From Ga0077553 sp038215275 (lineage in GTDB: Bacteria > Acidobacteriota > Terriglobia > Bryobacterales > Bryobacteraceae), in assembly GCA_038215275.1 (NCBI GenBank), contig JBBQRA010000229.1, forward strand, positions 1 through 9,655: a stretch of 9,655 nt of DNA, read 5' to 3'. Under the pieces are notes generated by a model that worked only from the letters and a program-made list of their open reading frames with translations, was not told where the DNA came from and searched no databases. Positions 6,307 through 9,655 of the stretch are shown piece after piece (position 1 is the first letter of the stretch; each line of letters starts with the position of its first letter). Made by a program: the position numbers and the translations under genes.

Positions 6307-6990
6307 CTACCTCTTCCGCAGTAGCGGTTCCAACACCGGAAATACGTTCCGGTTAGCCACGATCTTACTACCCTCGGCCGTCGGGTGGATCTGGTCTTGC
6401 AACATCAACTTCGCCTCCGTCGCCACTCCGTCGAGCAAAAACACGATCCGCGGAATATTGTGCTTCGCCGCCAACGCCGGATACATCTGCTCAAAGTCCC
6501 GAATATACTCCGGCCCGTAATTGCGCGGCAGCGTAATTCCCGCCAGCACCACCTTCGCCCCGGCACCCTTAAACGCCGTAATCATCTTGTCGAGATTGTC
6601 CTTGCTCAACGAAACCGGCAGCCCGCGCAAACCATCGTTGCCGCCCAATTCCAGAATTACGATCTCCGGCTTCTCGGCCAACGCCTGCGGAATCCGTTCC
6701 ACCCCGCCGCTCGTCGTGTCCCCGCTCACCCCCTGGTTCACCACCCGGTAGCTGTAACCCTGGTCGTCCAAAGCTTCTTGTAAAAAGTCCGGATCCGACT
6801 CCCCCGCGTCCAACCCATAACCCGCGCTCAAGCTATCGCCAAACGCGACGATCACGGGCCGGTCGTCTCTCTTCACTTCACTCATCGGCGCGCGTGCCGG
6901 AACAGGCGCCGGTGCCGGTGGTGCCACCGGTTCCGCGGGCTTGCCGCAGCCAATCAGCACCGCGGCCCAGGCTATAAGGAGAATCCGCAT
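6307..6990 (-). CDS. tesA: TesA-like SGNH-hydrolase lipoprotein (arylesterase/thioesterase)
   Basis: This 227-residue protein begins with a lipoprotein signal peptide whose lipobox is LIGC (Cys15), followed by a Pro/Ala-rich linker (~18-35), so it is probably anchored in a membrane facing the periplasm. The SGNH blocks are all visible: GDSLSAGYG (51-59, nucleophile Ser53), NQGVSGDT (85-92, oxyanion Gly), GGND (116-119, oxyanion Asn118) and DQIHPT (199-204, catalytic Asp199 and His202). E. coli TesA has the same blocks and hydrolyses acyl-CoA, aryl esters and lysophospholipids; it is a soluble periplasmic enzyme, whereas this one appears to be lipid-anchored. It is the first gene of the minus-strand run, with ybjQ starting six bases after its stop. 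No Shine-Dalgarno precedes the ATG. The start is supported by the signal peptide and the nearby minus-strand -10 motif. Divergent neighbours are ybbA-ybbP, as in E. coli. Confidence 0.93.
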   Translation of the reverse strand: MRILLIAWAAVLIGCGKPAEPVAPPAPAPVPARAPMSEVKRDDRPVIVAFGDSLSAGYGLDAGESDPDFLQEALDDQGYSYRVVNQGVSGDTTSGGVERIPQALAEKPEIVILELGGNDGLRGLPVSLSKDNLDKMITAFKGAGAKVVLAGITLPRNYGPEYIRDFEQMYPALAAKHNIPRIVFLLDGVATEAKLMLQDQIHPTAEGSKIVANRNVFPVLEPLLRKR

Positions 6991-6991
6991 C

Positions 6992-7010
6992 TAATGCCAT
7001 AATAAGGCTT
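6992..7010. promoter_or_regulatory. Compact bidirectional promoter between tesA and ybbA
   Basis: Only 18 bases separate the two start codons. On the plus strand CATAAT (6998-7003) is a -10-like hexamer; on the minus strand TATTAT (7004-6999) is another, overlapping it. Standard spacing would start transcription near 7010 (plus) and 6992 (minus), at or within two bases of the start codons. The -35 regions are poor on both strands. This is motif reading, not proof. Confidence 0.45.
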
Positions 7011-7710
7011 GGCGACCACCTCCGACTCCTCCCCCGCCCCCGCCATTCGTGTCCGCGGGCTCACCAAGTCGATTACGACCCCCTCCCACCGCGTAGATAT
7101 CCTCCGCGGCCTCGATTTTGACGTTCCAGTCGGCCAGTTTGTCGCCATCATGGGACCCTCCGGCAGCGGCAAAAGCACCCTCCTCGGTCTTCTCGCCGGC
7201 CTCGATAACCCCTCCGCCGGCAGCATCCTCCTCGACGGCGAAGAGATCGTCGGCCTCTCGGAAGATAACCTCGCCCGCCTCCGTGGCCGCAAGTTGGGGT
7301 TCGTCTTCCAGAGCTACCAACTCATCCCCACCCTTACCGCCGAAGAAAACGTCCTTCTCCCCGCCGAACTCTCCGGCGCCACCGGCAACCCCGAAAAACG
7401 CGCCCAGGAGCTCCTCGATAGCGTCGGCCTCTCCCAGCGCCGCGACCATTATCCCGTCCAACTCTCCGGCGGCGAGCAACAGCGCGTCGCCCTCGCCCGC
7501 GCCTTCATGCTCGCACCGCCCATCCTCATGGCCGACGAGCCCACCGGCAACCTCGATTCCTCGAACGGCCAGCACGTCCTCGACCTCCTCCTCACCATGA
7601 ACCGTCAGGAGCGAACCACCCTCGTCCTCGTCACCCACGACCCCCAACTCGCGGCCCGCGCCGACCGCCGCCTCCTGATGCGCGATGGAGTCATCGTCAG
7701 TGACGAATAG
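7009..7710 (+). CDS. ybbA: YbbA/LolD-type ABC transporter ATPase
   Basis: This 233-residue ATPase energises the permease that follows. All ABC motifs are present: Walker A GPSGSGKST (49-57), Q-loop Gln101 in VFQSYQLIP, signature LSGGEQQR (152-159), Walker B ILMADEPTG with Asp176 and Glu177 (172-180), and the H-loop His210 in VTHD. The pattern (RGLTK, DILRGLDFDV, NLDSSNG) is that of the MacB/LolD/YbbA class. The start is TTG at 7009: two in-frame TAA codons at 7000-7005 bar anything upstream, and no ATG or GTG in frame occurs before the conserved RVRGL segment. AAGG ends only one base before the TTG, too close to work as a normal ribosome binding site. The permease gene overlaps its 3' end. 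Confidence is high for family and operon, lower for the start. Confidence 0.95.
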   Translation: MATTSDSSPAPAIRVRGLTKSITTPSHRVDILRGLDFDVPVGQFVAIMGPSGSGKSTLLGLLAGLDNPSAGSILLDGEEIVGLSEDNLARLRGRKLGFVFQSYQLIPTLTAEENVLLPAELSGATGNPEKRAQELLDSVGLSQRRDHYPVQLSGGEQQRVALARAFMLAPPILMADEPTGNLDSSNGQHVLDLLLTMNRQERTTLVLVTHDPQLAARADRRLLMRDGVIVSDE

Positions 7711-9655
7711 CGGCCTTTCCTACTCCACTGCCCTCAAAATCGCCTGGCGCGAATCCCGCTCCTCGGCCTCTCGCTTCCTGTTCGTCATCCTCGCCGTCGC
7801 CATCGGCACCGGCTCGCTCACGGGCGTCCGCGGCTTCTCCCGCTCTTTCCGCACCATGCTGCTGAAAGACGCCCGCACCCTCATGGCCGCCGACCTCTCC
7901 GTCCGGGTCTTCGAACAACCCACCGACGATCAATTGGCTGCCTTCGCCCGATGGGAAGCCAAAGGCCTCGATCGCACCTGGATCACTGAAACCGTCTCCA
8001 TGCTCTCCGGCGACGCCGTCGCCGTCCCCCAACTCATCGCCGTCAAAGCCATCGACGCGAGCAAATACCCGTTCTACGGCAAGGTCACCACCACCACCGG
8101 CATCTCGCTCCCCGACGCCGTCTCCGGCGATGGCGTCGGCGTCTCCGACGACCTGCTCACCCGCACCGGCCTCGCCCTCGGCTCCAAAGTCCGCGTCGGC
8201 TCGGAAACCTTCACCATTCGCGCCGTCCTCCTCCAGGAACCCGACCGCATGAGCGGCTCCATCAACGTCGGCCCCCGCGTCATGATGTCCCGAGAAAGCC
8301 TCGAACGCACCGGCCTCACCCAACTCGGCTCCCGCGCCAGCCAGCGCCACCTCTTCCGCATCCCCTCCGCCAAGGCCGACGAGATCATCCAGAAAGTCCG
8401 CGACGACCTCAAGAAAGTCTTCCCCGACGCCGTCATCGCCGACTACCGCGAAACCCACCCGCTCATCACCCGCGGGCTCAACAACGCCACCACCTTCCTC
8501 AGCCTCGTCTCCCTCATCGCCCTCGTCGTCGGAGCCCTCGGCGTCGCCATGGCCATGCACTCCCACCTGCAAAGTAAGCTCGATTCCATCGCCATCATCA
8601 AAGCCCTCGGCGGCCGCTCCTCTCACATCCTCCGCATCTATCTCTCCCAAACCCTCGTCCTCGCCCTCGCGGGCGGCGTCATCGGTCTCGTCGTCGGCTT
8701 GGCCGTCCAGTTCCTCTTCCCCATTCTGATTTCAAAATTCTTCCCCGTCTCCCCCACCATGGAGTTCGAGTGGCTCTCCATCCTCGAAGGCCTCGGCCTG
8801 GCGGTTCTCTCCACCCTCCTCTTCACCCTCCCCACCCTCCTCGGCATCCGGCAGATCCGCCCCATCGTCATCCTCCGCCGCGACATGGAAGGCGACGCCC
8901 CGCCCGCCGCCGAACGCTGGAAGCAATGGCGCGCCTCCGCCTTCGCCGGATTGCTCATCCTCACCGGCATGACCGCCATGGCCACGGTCCTCATCGACGC
9001 CAGTTGGCGCGATTCCCTCAAAGTCAGCGCCTGGTTCGTCGGCGGCCTTACCGTCGCCCTCTTCGCCCTCGCCGGGCTCAGTTGGGTCCTCCTACGTGGC
9101 ATCCGCCTCCTCCTCCGCGCCCCCGGCCGCAACCTCCCTTCCGCCCTCCGCCACGGCCTGGCCAACCTCTACCGCCCCGGCAACCACGCCGAAGCCGTCC
9201 TCGTCGCCCTCGGTGTTGGCGTCATGTTCACCCTCACCGTCTACCTCCTCCAAAGCAGCCTCCTCGGCCAGATCGCCGCCAGCGCCCCGCCCGGCATGCC
9301 CAACGTCTTCCTCATCAACATCACCGAAAGTGACCGTGTCGCCGTCAAGGCCTTCCTCGACAAAGGCCCCGGCGTCGAAGGCGATGTCATCGTCTCCGCC
9401 ACCGCCAGCGGCCGCATCAAAGCCATCAACGGCAAGCCCATCGAAGAGATCGCCGTCGAAGGCCCCGTCAAACGCTACCTCCGCGCCCGCAATCTCACCT
9501 GGAACGCCGAACTCCCCAAACAGGCCGAAGTCCTCGAAGGCGCCTGGTGGAAAACCTGGTCCCCCGACCGCCCCGAAATCGCCGTCAGCCAGGATACCGC
9601 CCGCCTCCTCGGCCTCAAGCCCGGCGCCATCATGGATTGGGACTTCAGCGGCCGC
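7685..9655 (+). CDS. ybbP: YbbP-type FtsX-like ABC transporter permease, 3'-truncated by window
   Basis: The frame is open from the ATG at 7685 to the window end (657 residues, no stop); family members are about 800-850 residues, so a substantial C-terminal part is missing. The start overlaps ybbA by 26 bases; a GTG at 7700, with GGAG at 7687-7690 nine bases ahead, is an equally good start. A transmembrane segment at ~28-49 (RFLFVILAVAIGTGSL) is followed by a large extracytoplasmic domain (~50-265), then hydrophobic segments near 269-291, 315-345 and 363-388, which make up an FtsX-like unit. Four further clues fit YbbP: hydrophobic segments near 419-437, 449-470 and 502-523, and a second extracytoplasmic domain beginning about 525. 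The two-FtsX-unit layout with YbbA is the YbbAP type, thought to handle hydrophobic compounds. The substrate is not shown here. Confidence 0.93.
   Translation, partial: MESSSVTNSGLSYSTALKIAWRESRSSASRFLFVILAVAIGTGSLTGVRGFSRSFRTMLLKDARTLMAADLSVRVFEQPTDDQLAAFARWEAKGLDRTWITETVSMLSGDAVAVPQLIAVKAIDASKYPFYGKVTTTTGISLPDAVSGDGVGVSDDLLTRTGLALGSKVRVGSETFTIRAVLLQEPDRMSGSINVGPRVMMSRESLERTGLTQLGSRASQRHLFRIPSAKADEIIQKVRDDLKKVFPDAVIADYRETHPLITRGLNNATTFLSLVSLIALVVGALGVAMAMHSHLQSKLDSIAIIKALGGRSSHILRIYLSQTLVLALAGGVIGLVVGLAVQFLFPILISKFFPVSPTMEFEWLSILEGLGLAVLSTLLFTLPTLLGIRQIRPIVILRRDMEGDAPPAAERWKQWRASAFAGLLILTGMTAMATVLIDASWRDSLKVSAWFVGGLTVALFALAGLSWVLLRGIRLLLRAPGRNLPSALRHGLANLYRPGNHAEAVLVALGVGVMFTLTVYLLQSSLLGQIAASAPPGMPNVFLINITESDRVAVKAFLDKGPGVEGDVIVSATASGRIKAINGKPIEEIAVEGPVKRYLRARNLTWNAELPKQAEVLEGAWWKTWSPDRPEIAVSQDTARLLGLKPGAIMDWDFSGR
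7687..7690 (+). promoter_or_regulatory. Ribosome binding site favouring the GTG start of ybbP
   Basis: GGAG lies nine bases before GTG 7700 and inside the end of ybbA. The ATG at 7685 has no comparable site, so GTG 7700 may be the true start. Confidence 0.4.

Noticed and set aside
7697..8650. Long minus-strand open frame (317 codons)
   Set aside because: Low-complexity Gly/Ala/Asp/Glu product typical of the antisense of GC-rich coding DNA; the plus-strand permease explains the region.

Overview
This is a GC-rich bacterial chromosomal window of housekeeping and cell-envelope genes. I saw no mobile element, CRISPR array, rRNA or tRNA. The gene set (a double-length ThyX-like protein, a stand-alone secreted glycoside-hydrolase-2-type accessory protein, a RecA with a neutral-to-basic tail, and an LssY_C/lipase fusion) suggests an acidobacterium of the Solibacter/Bryobacter type. 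That placement is inference from general resemblance, not from a search.

Positions 2-1752 (+ strand): the 3' part of a thymidylate-synthase-ThyX-like gene, overlapped by 28 bases by a small secreted beta-sandwich protein. Positions 1753-2965 (+): a clear sigma70-type promoter followed by recA. Positions 2966-3153: a convergent intergenic region with several stem-loops and no convincing gene. Positions 3154-6990 (- strand): a tight four-gene run read from right to left: tesA-like SGNH lipoprotein esterase, ybjQ/UPF0145, an exported alpha/beta hydrolase with an EF-hand-like loop, and a large exported protein joining a lectin-like sandwich, an LssY_C domain and an alpha/beta hydrolase. The gaps are 6 nt, 40 nt and a 4-base ATGA overlap, so this is probably one operon. 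Positions 7009-9655 (+): the ybbA-type ABC ATPase and the ybbP-type permease, which is cut by the window end.

The tesA / ybbA-ybbP pair is arranged divergently, as in Escherichia coli, where TesA and the YbbAP transporter are also back to back. Here the two start codons are only 18 bases apart, and one AT-rich core reads as a -10 element on both strands, so both messages may be nearly leaderless. The whole minus-strand block looks like exported ester or lipid hydrolysis. YbbAP belongs to a family that moves hydrophobic or lipid-linked compounds across or out of the inner membrane, so the two halves could cooperate; this is inferred from context.

The + strand is visibly C-richer than G whichever way the genes run. 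Plus-strand genes therefore use C-ending codons and minus-strand genes G-ending codons. I found no wholly new system. The points most worth a second look are the hydrolase operon with its fused LssY_C lipase, the bidirectional promoter, the degenerate ThyX motif and the orphan GH2-like accessory protein.
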